Origin: Mycobacterium sp. 1081908.1
Lineage (GTDB): Bacteria > Actinomycetota > Actinomycetes > Mycobacteriales > Mycobacteriaceae
Direction of reading: 5' to 3'
Assembly: GCF_001673535.1 (NCBI RefSeq)
Contig: NZ_LZLY01000097.1
Span: 115,840 to 179,839 of the forward strand
DNA: 64,000 nucleotides
The notes below the pieces were generated by a model, which worked only from the letters and a program-made list of their open reading frames with translations, did not search any database and had not been told where the DNA came from. Below, piece after piece: positions 18,687 to 26,034 of the stretch. The position numbers and the translations under genes were made by a program. Every line of letters begins with the position of its first letter. The stretch's first letter is position 1.

Positions 18687-18701
18687 GAGAATAGTATTCT
18701 C
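18687..18701. promoter_or_regulatory. Perfect palindrome GAGAAT-AGT-ATTCTC in divergent promoter
   Basis: A 15-bp perfect inverted repeat centred in the 100-bp gap between the CoA-ligase start (18634, minus) and the ferredoxin start (18735, plus), in AT-richer sequence than its surroundings. Likely operator coordinating both operons. The half-site resembles that of the imperfect palindrome at 12785-12805. The cognate regulator is not in the immediate vicinity. Confidence 0.55.
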
Positions 18702-18734
18702 TATACTGAAGAATGCAAATATGGGAGGGCGGTC

Positions 18735-19079
18735 ATGGCGACGGTCACCACGATCATCGAGGAGACTCCACGGGTGACAGATCCCGCATCCGAGAATGGC
18801 GCCGAGGTCGGCACGGTGACGATTCACCTCGACCGCAAGAAGGCGACGGTCCCGCTCGTCCCCGGCGAAACGCTGCTGGAAAGCGCCCGGCGGGCCGGCC
18901 TGGAGCCGCCCTTCAGCTGCGAGGCCGGCAACTGCGGCACGTGCATGGCCAGGCTCGAGGAGGGCCACGCGACCATGCGGGTCAACGACGCTCTCGACGA
19001 CGACGAGGTGGCCGAAGGCTACATTCTGACGTGCCAGGGCGTACCCGACACGGATTCCGTCACGGTGCGCTACGAGTAG
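18735..19079 (+). CDS. [2Fe-2S] plant-type ferredoxin
   Basis: A 114-aa ferredoxin with an approximately 25-residue leader region before the beta-grasp domain. Cluster ligands: FSCEAGNCGTCMARL (C-x4-C-x2-C) and the fourth Cys in YILTCQGVP. It transfers electrons to an oxygenase, but no oxygenase or reductase gene is adjacent. GGGAGGG precedes ATG 18735. First gene of a three-gene operon with the EthD-like protein and the amidohydrolase, divergent from the CoA-ligase operon. Confidence 0.92.
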   Translation: MATVTTIIEETPRVTDPASENGAEVGTVTIHLDRKKATVPLVPGETLLESARRAGLEPPFSCEAGNCGTCMARLEEGHATMRVNDALDDDEVAEGYILTCQGVPDTDSVTVRYE

Positions 19080-19098
19080 CCACGGAGAGGCGGCGGCA

Positions 19099-19413
19099 AT
19101 GGCCAAGGGAATCATGTATGTGGAGAGTCTGCCCAGCTCGCCCGATCGCGAGCAGGAGTACAACACCTGGTACGACGAGGTTCACATACCCGAACTGCTC
19201 GCGCTCGACGGAATCGTTGCGGCGCGCCGGCTGCGCCCGGTCGATGGGCAGGGCCCGTATGTCGCCATCTACGAACTCGAGGGCGACGACCTTCAGGCCA
19301 TCCTGGACAACATGATTGCCAACGCCGGACAGCTGAACATGTCCGATGCCCTGCTGTTGGATCCGGCGCCGGTCCCGCGATTGCTGGAGACGACCACCGA
19401 GCGCGTCGGTTAG
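19099..19413 (+). CDS. Small dimeric alpha-beta barrel protein (EthD/DUF4286-like)
   Basis: A 104-aa protein with the pattern IMYVESLP, YNTWYDEVHIPELLAL, YVAIYELEGDDL seen in dimeric ferredoxin-like alpha-beta barrel proteins (EthD/DUF4286 group). Such proteins often assist oxygenases or act as small cofactor-free enzymes. It sits between ferredoxin and amidohydrolase genes with 19- and 3-bp spacers and an SD of GGAGAGG, so the three are one operon. No specific function is assigned. Confidence 0.75.
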   Translation: MAKGIMYVESLPSSPDREQEYNTWYDEVHIPELLALDGIVAARRLRPVDGQGPYVAIYELEGDDLQAILDNMIANAGQLNMSDALLLDPAPVPRLLETTTERVG

Positions 19414-19416
19414 CCC

Positions 19417-20679
19417 ATGAATGCCGATGACCTGATCCTGGTGAGCATTGACGACCACGTGGTCGAGCCGCCGGACATGTTCCTGCGCCACGTGCCCGCC
19501 AAATACAAAGACGAGGCCCCGATCGTCATGGTCGACGACAAGGGCGTCGACCAGTGGATGTACCAGGGCAGGCCGCAAGGCGTGAGCGGACTGAACGCCG
19601 TGGTGTCGTGGCCGGCCGACGAATGGGGCCGCGACCCAGCCGGTTTCGCCGAAATGCGGCCGGGCGTCTACGACGTCCACGAACGCGTTCGCGACATGAA
19701 CCGCAACGGCATCCTCGCGTCGATGTGCTTCCCGACGTTCACCGGCTTCTCCGCGCGGCACCTCAACATGACGCGCGAGGACGTCACGCTGGTGATGGTA
19801 TCGGCCTACAACGACTGGCACATCGACGAATGGGCCGGGTCGTATCCAGACCGCTTCATCCCCATCGCCATCCTGCCGACCTGGACCCCCGAGGGCATGT
19901 GCGCCGAGATCCGCCGGGTCGCCGCCAAGGGTTGCCGGGCGGTCACCATGCCGGAACTGCCGCACCTGGAAGGGCTTCCGAGCTACCACGCCGAGGACTA
20001 CTGGGGCCCCGTGTTCCGCACACTGTCCGAGGAGAACGTGGTGATGTGCCTGCACATCGGCACCGGATTCGGTGCGATCAGCATGGCCCCGGATGCGCCG
20101 ATCGACAACATGATCATCCTGGCCACCCAGGTGTCGGCGATGTGCGCGCAGGACCTGTTGTGGGGACCCGCGATGCGCAACTACCCCGACCTGAAGTTCG
20201 CGTTCTCCGAGGGCGGCATCGGTTGGATTCCCTTCTATTTGGACCGCAGCGACCGTCACTACACCAACCAGAAGTGGCTGCGCCGCGACTTCGGCGACAA
20301 GCTGCCCAGTGACGTCTTCCGCGAACACTCGCTGGCCTGCTACGTCACCGACAAGACGTCGCTGAAACTGCGCCACGAGATCGGCATCGACATCATCGCC
20401 TGGGAATGCGACTACCCGCACTCGGACTGCTTCTGGCCCGATGCGCCCGAACAGGTGCTGGCCGAGCTGAACGCCGCCGGCGCCGACGATTCCGACATCG
20501 ACAAGATCACCTGGGCCAATGCCTGCCGGTTCTTCGGTTGGGACCCGTTCGCGCGCACGCCGCGCGAGCAGGCGACCGTTAAAGCACTGCGCGCCAAGGC
20601 TACTGACGTCGACGTGTCGATCCGGTCGCGCGCCGAGTGGGCGAGGCTGTATGCGGAGAAGCAGCTCGCGGCGCGCTAG
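19417..20679 (+). CDS. Amidohydrolase-2 family protein (ACMSD-like)
   Basis: A 420-aa TIM-barrel metal hydrolase or decarboxylase. The N-terminal motif SIDDHVVEPPDMF is typical of this actinobacterial subgroup. Other family segments: CFPTFTGFSARHL, FIPIAILPTWTPE, VVMCLHIGTGFG, FAFSEGGIGWIPF and IAWECDYPHSDCFWP. The family includes ACMSD-type decarboxylases and ring-fission-product hydrolases that work on aromatic catabolites. Third gene of the ferredoxin operon; ends just before a paired palindromic repeat. Confidence 0.85.
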   Translation: MNADDLILVSIDDHVVEPPDMFLRHVPAKYKDEAPIVMVDDKGVDQWMYQGRPQGVSGLNAVVSWPADEWGRDPAGFAEMRPGVYDVHERVRDMNRNGILASMCFPTFTGFSARHLNMTREDVTLVMVSAYNDWHIDEWAGSYPDRFIPIAILPTWTPEGMCAEIRRVAAKGCRAVTMPELPHLEGLPSYHAEDYWGPVFRTLSEENVVMCLHIGTGFGAISMAPDAPIDNMIILATQVSAMCAQDLLWGPAMRNYPDLKFAFSEGGIGWIPFYLDRSDRHYTNQKWLRRDFGDKLPSDVFREHSLACYVTDKTSLKLRHEIGIDIIAWECDYPHSDCFWPDAPEQVLAELNAAGADDSDIDKITWANACRFFGWDPFARTPREQATVKALRAKATDVDVSIRSRAEWARLYAEKQLAAR

Positions 20680-20686
20680 TCGACCT

Positions 20687-20742
20687 CGAACGTGCGGCTG
20701 GCCGCACACTCGAGCCCGAACGTGCGGCTCGCCGCACGTTCG
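20687..20742. repeat. Paired 26-nt palindromic repeat, copy 1 (two units, 30-nt period)
   Basis: Two 26-nt units (20687-20712 and 20717-20742), each a palindrome around GTGCGGC-T-(G/C)-GCCGCAC, separated by 4 nt. The second has perfect 11-bp arms CGAACGTGCGG/CCGCACGTTCG. It sits between converging genes and could fold as a terminator. The first unit matches a unit at 57615-57640 in 25 of 26 positions, and both loci have the same two-unit, 30-nt geometry. This marks a dispersed repeat rather than a chance hairpin. Confidence 0.8.
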
Positions 20743-20747
20743 GCTGG

Positions 20748-21671
20748 CTACTCGCCCTCGGCCAACTCCGGCGCCGGCCTTTCGAGCTCGGCCAGCGCCG
20801 GGCCCAGCCCCTCGAGGTGATCGATGCCGGCGCCGAATTCGCCTCCCACCGGCGGCAGCAACGTGACGTGGTCCGCACCGGCGGTGAGGTGTTCGCGGAC
20901 AGCGGCCGCAACGTCGGACGGATCGCCGTGGGCAACAAGGGCATTGACCATGCGCTCGCTCACCTCGTCGATGTCTTGGGCCGAGTAGCCCAGGTCCGCC
21001 AGGCGGGACGCGGAGCCCGGCATCCCGATCATGGCCGACACCGCCTCCCGCGCGGCCCGGATATCGCGGGCGACGGACAGCCCGACGACCAAGAGCTTGT
21101 CGGGTCCCAGCGCCCGCCTGGCCTGGGCCGTGAACTCCGGCGGCAGCAAGGCTGGCAGCGCCCCGTCAGCCTGTTGACCCGCCAGCGCCAGCATTTTCGG
21201 GCCGTTGGCGGCGATGATCCGGGGATAGGCCGCGGCGGGCGCCGGCGGCCAAGTGGGCGCGTTCATCCCGTTCAGGTAGTCGCGCATGGTGCCCAGCGGG
21301 CTGCCGAATTCCCGTCCGACGCTGGCCGCCTGCTCCGGATAACCTACCCCCAATCCCAGGACGATCCGGCCCGGATATGCCTGTGCCAGTTGGGCCGCCG
21401 CGGCATTCATGGTCTGCGCCGGCCGCGCCCAAATGTTGGCGATGCAGGTGCCGAACACCATCCGCTCGGTAGCCGGTAGCAGCGTGGCGAGCAGTACCAG
21501 GGCGTCCTTACCGATCACCTCGTTGGTCCACACCGCGCGGTATCCGGCGCGTTCGAGCCTGCCCACCGCCTCGCGTTGTAGATCGACGGATAGCGGGTCG
21601 GTGAGGGAGACCGGCAGGCACACGCCCACCGGGCCCAACGCATTTCGGGCGTCAGCCACGGTGCCGCTCAT
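20748..21671 (-). CDS. LLM-class F420-dependent oxidoreductase
   Basis: A 307-aa luciferase-like TIM barrel of the F420-dependent group (TIGR03620-like). Recognised from RLERAGYRAVWTNEVIGKDALV, ATERMVFGTCIANIWARPA, YPGRIVLGLGVGYPEQA and RIIAANGPKMLALAGQ. It would oxidise or reduce an alcohol, ketone or imine with F420. The ATG overlaps the stop of the upstream SDR gene (ATGA, 21668-21671), so the two are coupled. Substrate unknown. Confidence 0.86.
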   Translation of the reverse strand: MSGTVADARNALGPVGVCLPVSLTDPLSVDLQREAVGRLERAGYRAVWTNEVIGKDALVLLATLLPATERMVFGTCIANIWARPAQTMNAAAAQLAQAYPGRIVLGLGVGYPEQAASVGREFGSPLGTMRDYLNGMNAPTWPPAPAAAYPRIIAANGPKMLALAGQQADGALPALLPPEFTAQARRALGPDKLLVVGLSVARDIRAAREAVSAMIGMPGSASRLADLGYSAQDIDEVSERMVNALVAHGDPSDVAAAVREHLTAGADHVTLLPPVGGEFGAGIDHLEGLGPALAELERPAPELAEGE

Positions 21672-22561
21672 TCGCCGAAGTAGTGTCCGGCGTCGAGATC
21701 GTCGAGCAGGCCGGCCCGTTCGGGCTTCCAGTCCAGCACCTGCTGCGTGAGGGCGCTCGACGTCGGGTTGTCCAGGGATGCGAAGAGTGCGAGAAAACCG
21801 AAGTGACCGGCTTCGTCGGCGGGAATGCTGACTGAGGGCACATTCAGGTGGCGCGCGATGACGTCGGCGATGTCGCGGAACGGCACCCCTTCGTCGGCCA
21901 CCCCGTGCAAACGCGTTCCGGGGGGCGCCTTTTCGAGAGCCAGCCGGTAGAGATGCGCGGCGTCCAGCGTGTGGAGGGCGGGCCGGCGGTTGCTCCCGTC
22001 GCCGATATAGGCCGACTTCCCCGTGTCGCGGGCGGTGTTGATCAGGTGATGGGCAAAGCCGTGGTGGTCCAGGTCGCTGTGCACCAACGGGGACAGCCGA
22101 ACAACCGACGATCGCACCCCGCGTTCGGCCAGCGCGATCACCGCGTTCTCCGAGTCGACCCGTGGGCCGCCGGGCAGCGTGTCCTCTTCGGTGGCATGGC
22201 CGCCCTGCCCCAGGAGCGATAACAGCAGGGTTCCGGACGTGCTGACGAAGGGCCGATCGGAGCCGACGAGCGCCTCCCCGATGGCCTGCACGGCGCGCAG
22301 GTCGGTCTCTGCGGCGCCCACGAAGTCGTCGAAGTCGTGTCTGAAAGCGAGGTGTATGACACCGTCGGATGCCGCGGCGGCCGATCGCAAACCGTCGAGG
22401 TCGTCGAGGTCGCCCCGGTGCACTCTGGCGCCCTTCGCCGCGAGCGCCGCGGCGGACTCGTCGGAGCGGGCCAGTCCGGTGACGTGATGGCCGGATTGCA
22501 GGAGTTCGTCGACGACGGCCGAACCGATGTGTCCGCTCGCGCCGGTCACAAAGACATGCAT
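21668..22561 (-). CDS. Extended SDR/NAD-dependent epimerase-type oxidoreductase
   Basis: About 297 aa, starting MHVFVTGASGHIGSAVVDEL with the NAD(P) motif GASGHIG. An extended-SDR layout follows: GARVHRGDLDDL, GVIHLAFRHDFDDF, and FVSTSGTLLLSL. The usual active-site YxxxK is not obvious, so it may be an atypical SDR. ATG 22561 taken as start; the frame stays open upstream to 22642. Probably the regulatory target of the divergent LysR gene, 166 bp away. First gene of a pair with the F420 oxidoreductase. Confidence 0.83.
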   Translation of the reverse strand: MHVFVTGASGHIGSAVVDELLQSGHHVTGLARSDESAAALAAKGARVHRGDLDDLDGLRSAAAASDGVIHLAFRHDFDDFVGAAETDLRAVQAIGEALVGSDRPFVSTSGTLLLSLLGQGGHATEEDTLPGGPRVDSENAVIALAERGVRSSVVRLSPLVHSDLDHHGFAHHLINTARDTGKSAYIGDGSNRRPALHTLDAAHLYRLALEKAPPGTRLHGVADEGVPFRDIADVIARHLNVPSVSIPADEAGHFGFLALFASLDNPTSSALTQQVLDWKPERAGLLDDLDAGHYFGE

Positions 22562-22727
22562 GGTTGATCCCTTCACTTTGCTTAGCTCTCGCGGCACCCA
22601 GTCAATGACCTGGTCGGGCCGACTGTCCAAGACCTGTTTCACATGACGCGATACCGGATCCGCATCACCGCATGTCGATTGCTCTATTGGTCGTAGAAGC
22701 AGTTGGGTGTGCCGTTACACTCGGCGC

Positions 22728-23621
22728 ATGACCGAATCGGCATCGCCGGGTATCGATCTCGACCTGCGGCTGGTCGGATACTTCGTCGTGGTCGCCGAAC
22801 AGCGACACTTCGGCCGGGCCGCGGGCGTCCTGCGCGTAGCGCAGCCGTCGTTGAGTCGGCAGATCCGCCGGCTCGAGCAGCAGCTGGGCGTTCGTCTGTT
22901 GGATCGCACGCCGCAAGGCACCCGGCTCACGGAGGCCGGCGAGGTATTTCTGCCGCGGGCCAAGGCGCTGCTGCGCTCGGCCACCCAAGCCGCCGCGCAG
23001 GCCCGGGCCGCGGCCCAGCCCAGCCGCATCGCGATCGGATACACGACCGGGATGATCGTCACCCCCGCGGTGCGCGAGATGCGCCGCGAACACCCCGATG
23101 CCGATGTGCAAGTCTCGCACCTGGATTGGGGTCAGGCCCTGGACGCATTGCTCGGGCATCGGGTGGACGCGGTGGTCACCCGGCTACCGTTTCCGACCGA
23201 CGGGCTGCACGTGACCATCCTCTACGACGAGCCCCGGGTGCTGGCGATGTCCGTCGACCACCGACTGGCCGATCGCGATTTCGTGACCCTCGACGACATC
23301 GCCGACGAGCCGATGCCGCGAGTGCGGAACTCCGACCCGGCGTGGAGCGCCTACTGGCGAATCGATCCCCGTCCCGACGGGCGCCGGGCGCCGGACGGAC
23401 CATTCATTGACGCGCTCGAGGACAAGCTCGAAGTGGTCGCCTCCGGGCAGGCGGTGGCCATCACGGCCGGCTTCCACGGCGCCGCGCTGCGGCCCGACAT
23501 CACCACGGTCCCCCTGAAAGGGGTCGAGCCCTGCCACGTCGTCTTGGCGACGCGCGCCGGGGACCGCAGTCGGCTCGTGGCCGCGTTCCGCAAACTCGCC
23601 GAAGCGCACCTGAACCCTTGA
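22728..23621 (+). CDS. LysR-family transcriptional regulator
   Basis: A 297-aa LysR protein. The N-terminal winged helix is classic: LRLVGYFVVVAEQRHFGRAA, then LRVAQPSLSRQIRRLEQQLG and LLDRTPQGTRLTEAG. A two-lobe effector domain follows (IAIGYTTGMIVTPAVREM, HRVDAVVTRLPFPTDGLHV). ATG 22728 chosen over GTG 22707 by homology of the N-terminus. Divergent from the SDR/F420 oxidoreductase pair, which it likely controls. Converges with the CoA-transferase gene 15 bp downstream. Confidence 0.92.
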   Translation: MTESASPGIDLDLRLVGYFVVVAEQRHFGRAAGVLRVAQPSLSRQIRRLEQQLGVRLLDRTPQGTRLTEAGEVFLPRAKALLRSATQAAAQARAAAQPSRIAIGYTTGMIVTPAVREMRREHPDADVQVSHLDWGQALDALLGHRVDAVVTRLPFPTDGLHVTILYDEPRVLAMSVDHRLADRDFVTLDDIADEPMPRVRNSDPAWSAYWRIDPRPDGRRAPDGPFIDALEDKLEVVASGQAVAITAGFHGAALRPDITTVPLKGVEPCHVVLATRAGDRSRLVAAFRKLAEAHLNP

Positions 23622-23636
23622 CGCCCGAACGGCGTC

Positions 23637-24668
23637 TTAGTCGGCCAGCTCCGGGGGTGGCCGGTACTCGGGCTCAAAGCCCGAAACATGGATCGGGCTG
23701 CCGACCAGGCGGAAATCGCCGGCCGTGACAACCACTTCCGGTGTCGCCTTGAGCGCCTCGGGCAGCGTCCGGACCGCCGCGGCCGGGACGCCGAGGGGGC
23801 GCAGTCGCCGTTCCCAACCCGCGGCGGTGTCGGTCGCCAGCATCGCCGTGACGACCGCCAGTACCTCATCGCGACGGGCCACCCGCTCGGCCATGGTCTC
23901 GAATCCCCCGATGCCCGCCTCGGCGGCGAACGACTTCCAAAAGCCGTCGTGCGTGATGAACAGCGCCAGATACCCGTCCGCGGTTGGGAAGAGCTGAGCC
24001 GGAACGTAGTAGGAATGGGCGCCATGCGGCCGCCGCTGCGGCTCGACGCCGCCGTTGAGGTAGGCCGACGCGTGATAGTTGAGCTGCGACAGCATCACGT
24101 CGCGCAGCGACACGTCCACCTGCCCGCCCGTTCCGGAAACGATCTTGGCCAAAAGTCCCAGCGCGGCGCACATTCCGGTGGAGTTGTCGGCCGATGAATA
24201 GCCGGGCAGCGTCGGAGGTCCGTCCGGGTCGCCGGTTAACGCGGCGGTGCCGACGCCCGCCTGGACCACGTAATCGAAGGCCGGATCATCGCCGCCGTGC
24301 AGGCCGAAGCCGGTGATCGCGACGCAGACGATGCGCTCGTTGTGCCGTCGTAGTTCGTCGTAGGTGAGCCCCAGCCGCCGGATGGCCGAAGGCTTGAGGT
24401 TGACCAGCAGCGCGTGCGATTCCGCAACCAGCTCACCCAGCTTTCGCTGTCCCGCTTCGGAATTCAGATCCAGCGTGACGCTGGACTTGTTGCGGTTCAG
24501 GCTGGCGAAGTAGCTGGCGCCGACCCCGCGAGAGATCTCGCCGCCTCGCGGCTCGATCTTGGTGACCTCGGCGCCCAGGTCGGCCAGCAGCATCGTCGCG
24601 TACGGACCGGCCAGCATGGTGCCGACCTCGAGGATGCGGATATCCGATAGCGGCCCGGGAGACGTCAC
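23637..24668 (-). CDS. Family III CoA-transferase (CaiB/BaiF)
   Basis: A 343-aa class III CoA-transferase moving CoA between acyl groups. Segments: ILEVGTMLAGPYATMLLADLGAEVTKIEP, SLNRNKSSVTLDLNSEAGQ, IVCVAITGFGLHGG, AFDYVVQAGVG, and the C-terminal GVPAAAVRTLPEAL. GTG 24668 forms a GTGA overlap with the stop of the upstream F420 oxidoreductase gene. Last gene of the mutase operon. It may provide or recycle the CoA ester used by the mutase, or release the rearranged acid. Confidence 0.88.
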   Translation of the reverse strand: MTSPGPLSDIRILEVGTMLAGPYATMLLADLGAEVTKIEPRGGEISRGVGASYFASLNRNKSSVTLDLNSEAGQRKLGELVAESHALLVNLKPSAIRRLGLTYDELRRHNERIVCVAITGFGLHGGDDPAFDYVVQAGVGTAALTGDPDGPPTLPGYSSADNSTGMCAALGLLAKIVSGTGGQVDVSLRDVMLSQLNYHASAYLNGGVEPQRRPHGAHSYYVPAQLFPTADGYLALFITHDGFWKSFAAEAGIGGFETMAERVARRDEVLAVVTAMLATDTAAGWERRLRPLGVPAAAVRTLPEALKATPEVVVTAGDFRLVGSPIHVSGFEPEYRPPPELAD

Positions 24669-25621
24669 CGCAGTTCCGTTGCGAGCGAGGCGATCATGTC
24701 CCGGGTCCGCCGCTTGGAGGCGACGAGTTCGTCTCGGTTGTCGCCGATCGGCAGCAGCCGCACCGACAGGTCGGTCACGCCGGCGTCGGCGAATCGGCGC
24801 ATCCGGGCCAGGATGGCGTGCTCGTCGCCGGCCGCGCACAGGTCGCCGACATCGCGGGCGTCGCCGCGGTCGAGCAGGCGCTGGTAGTTCGGCGACACCT
24901 CGGCCTCGCCCAGGATGCGGTTGGCCCGCTCCTTGGCCTCGTCGACTTGTGCAGGCGCACAAAGGCATACCGGGATGCCCGCGACGATCCGCGGCGCCGG
25001 CCGACCGGCATCCGCGGCGGCCTTGGTGATCTTCGGCGCGATGTGGTCGCCGATGGCGCGTTCGTCGGCCATCCACAACACGGTGCCGTCGGCGAGTTCG
25101 CCGGCGATCTGCAGCATCACCGGGCCCAGCGCGGCGACCAGCACCGGCATCGGGGTGTCGGCGCCGATGACCGTCGGGTTGTGCACCGTGAACGAATCGT
25201 TGTCGACGTCGACCGGTCCGGGTCCGGCGATGGCGGCGTTGAGCACCTGCAGGTAGTCGCGGGTGTAGGCGGCCGGCTTCTCGTACGGCAGGCCGAGCAT
25301 GTCGCGGATGATCCAGTGGTGCGACGGCCCGACCCCCAGCGCCAGCCGCCCCCCGGCCACCGCGTGCGTCGAGAGCGCCTGGCGGGCCAGGGCAATCGGA
25401 TGCTGGGCCTGCAGCGGCACCACCGCGGTACCGAGTTCGATGCGCGAGCTGTGTGCGGCCATCAGCGACACCATGGTCAGGCAGTCGAAGTCGTTGGGCA
25501 CCTGCGGCATCCACGCGGTGTCCAGTCCCGCCGACTCGGCCCACTCGATATCGGAGACGAGCTTGTTCACCTTGCGGGCCATATCGCCACGCTCGGCGCC
25601 GATCATCACTCCGACGCGCAC
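24665..25621 (-). CDS. LLM-class F420-dependent oxidoreductase
   Basis: A 318-aa luciferase-like oxidoreductase: IEWAESAGLDTAWMPQVPND, IELGTAVVPLQAQHPIALAR, LALGVGPSHHWIIRDMLG and PVLVAALGPVMLQIAGELAD match the F420-binding group. GTG 25621 chosen. It overlaps the mutase small subunit gene by 16 bp upstream and the CoA-transferase gene by 4 bp downstream, so it is an integral part of the mutase operon. A redox step on the mutase substrate or product is likely but not identifiable. Confidence 0.87.
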   Translation of the reverse strand: MRVGVMIGAERGDMARKVNKLVSDIEWAESAGLDTAWMPQVPNDFDCLTMVSLMAAHSSRIELGTAVVPLQAQHPIALARQALSTHAVAGGRLALGVGPSHHWIIRDMLGLPYEKPAAYTRDYLQVLNAAIAGPGPVDVDNDSFTVHNPTVIGADTPMPVLVAALGPVMLQIAGELADGTVLWMADERAIGDHIAPKITKAAADAGRPAPRIVAGIPVCLCAPAQVDEAKERANRILGEAEVSPNYQRLLDRGDARDVGDLCAAGDEHAILARMRRFADAGVTDLSVRLLPIGDNRDELVASKRRTRDMIASLATELR

Positions 25622-26034
25622 TGTGTCTCCTTCGGCTCCGGATCTGGTGTGCCGGTCAGGGCGCGGATCTCGCGCACCAGCACGTCGAGCGGTGTCCCGG
25701 TTGGGAATACCGCGGCGGCGCCCGCGGAGATCAGCTTGGGGACGTCGGCGTGCGGGATGGTTCCCCCGACGACGACGGCGATGTCCGCGGCGTCCGCGGC
25801 GCGCAACGCTTCGACGGTCCGCGCCGTGAGCGCCAGGTGCGCCCCCGACAGAATGCTCAGGCCGACGACGGCCACGTCTTCCTGCACGGCGATCGACGCG
25901 ATGTCTTCGATGCGCTGCCGGATGCCGGTGTAGATCACCTCGAAGCCGGCGTCGCGCAGAGTCCGGGCGACGATCTTGGCGCCGCGGTCGTGTCCGTCGA
26001 GGCCGGGCTTGGCCACCAGAATCCGCGCGGCCAC
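25606..26034 (-). CDS. Cobalamin-binding small subunit of acyl-CoA mutase
   Basis: A 142-aa B12-binding domain with LVAKPGLDGHDRGAKIVAR, containing the base-off/His-on motif DxHxxG (DGHDRG near residue 14). VVGLSILSGAHLALT and VVVGGTIPHADVPKLISAGA follow. It supplies adenosylcobalamin to the separate catalytic subunit encoded immediately upstream; its GTG directly follows that stop codon. Split mutases of this kind occur for isobutyryl-CoA and 2-hydroxyisobutyryl-CoA mutases and some methylmalonyl-CoA mutases. Confidence 0.92.
   Translation of the reverse strand: MAARILVAKPGLDGHDRGAKIVARTLRDAGFEVIYTGIRQRIEDIASIAVQEDVAVVGLSILSGAHLALTARTVEALRAADAADIAVVVGGTIPHADVPKLISAGAAAVFPTGTPLDVLVREIRALTGTPDPEPKETQCASE

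Noticed and set aside
19060..20709. Long minus-strand ORF of 549 codons opposite the amidohydrolase gene
   Set aside because: It mirrors the plus-strand gene; its translation is Arg/Asp/Val/His-rich without family features, while the plus frame has clear amidohydrolase motifs. High GC leaves antisense frames open.
20687..20742. CRISPR-like direct repeats
   Set aside because: Only two 26-nt units with a 4-nt spacer; CRISPR arrays need spacers near repeat length and cas genes, none of which is present.
23637..25544. 635-codon minus-strand frame covering the CoA-transferase and part of the LLM gene
   Set aside because: Only the last 343 codons encode the CoA-transferase; upstream the frame is a shadow of the LLM gene. 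The GTG at 24668 with GTGA overlap is the real start.
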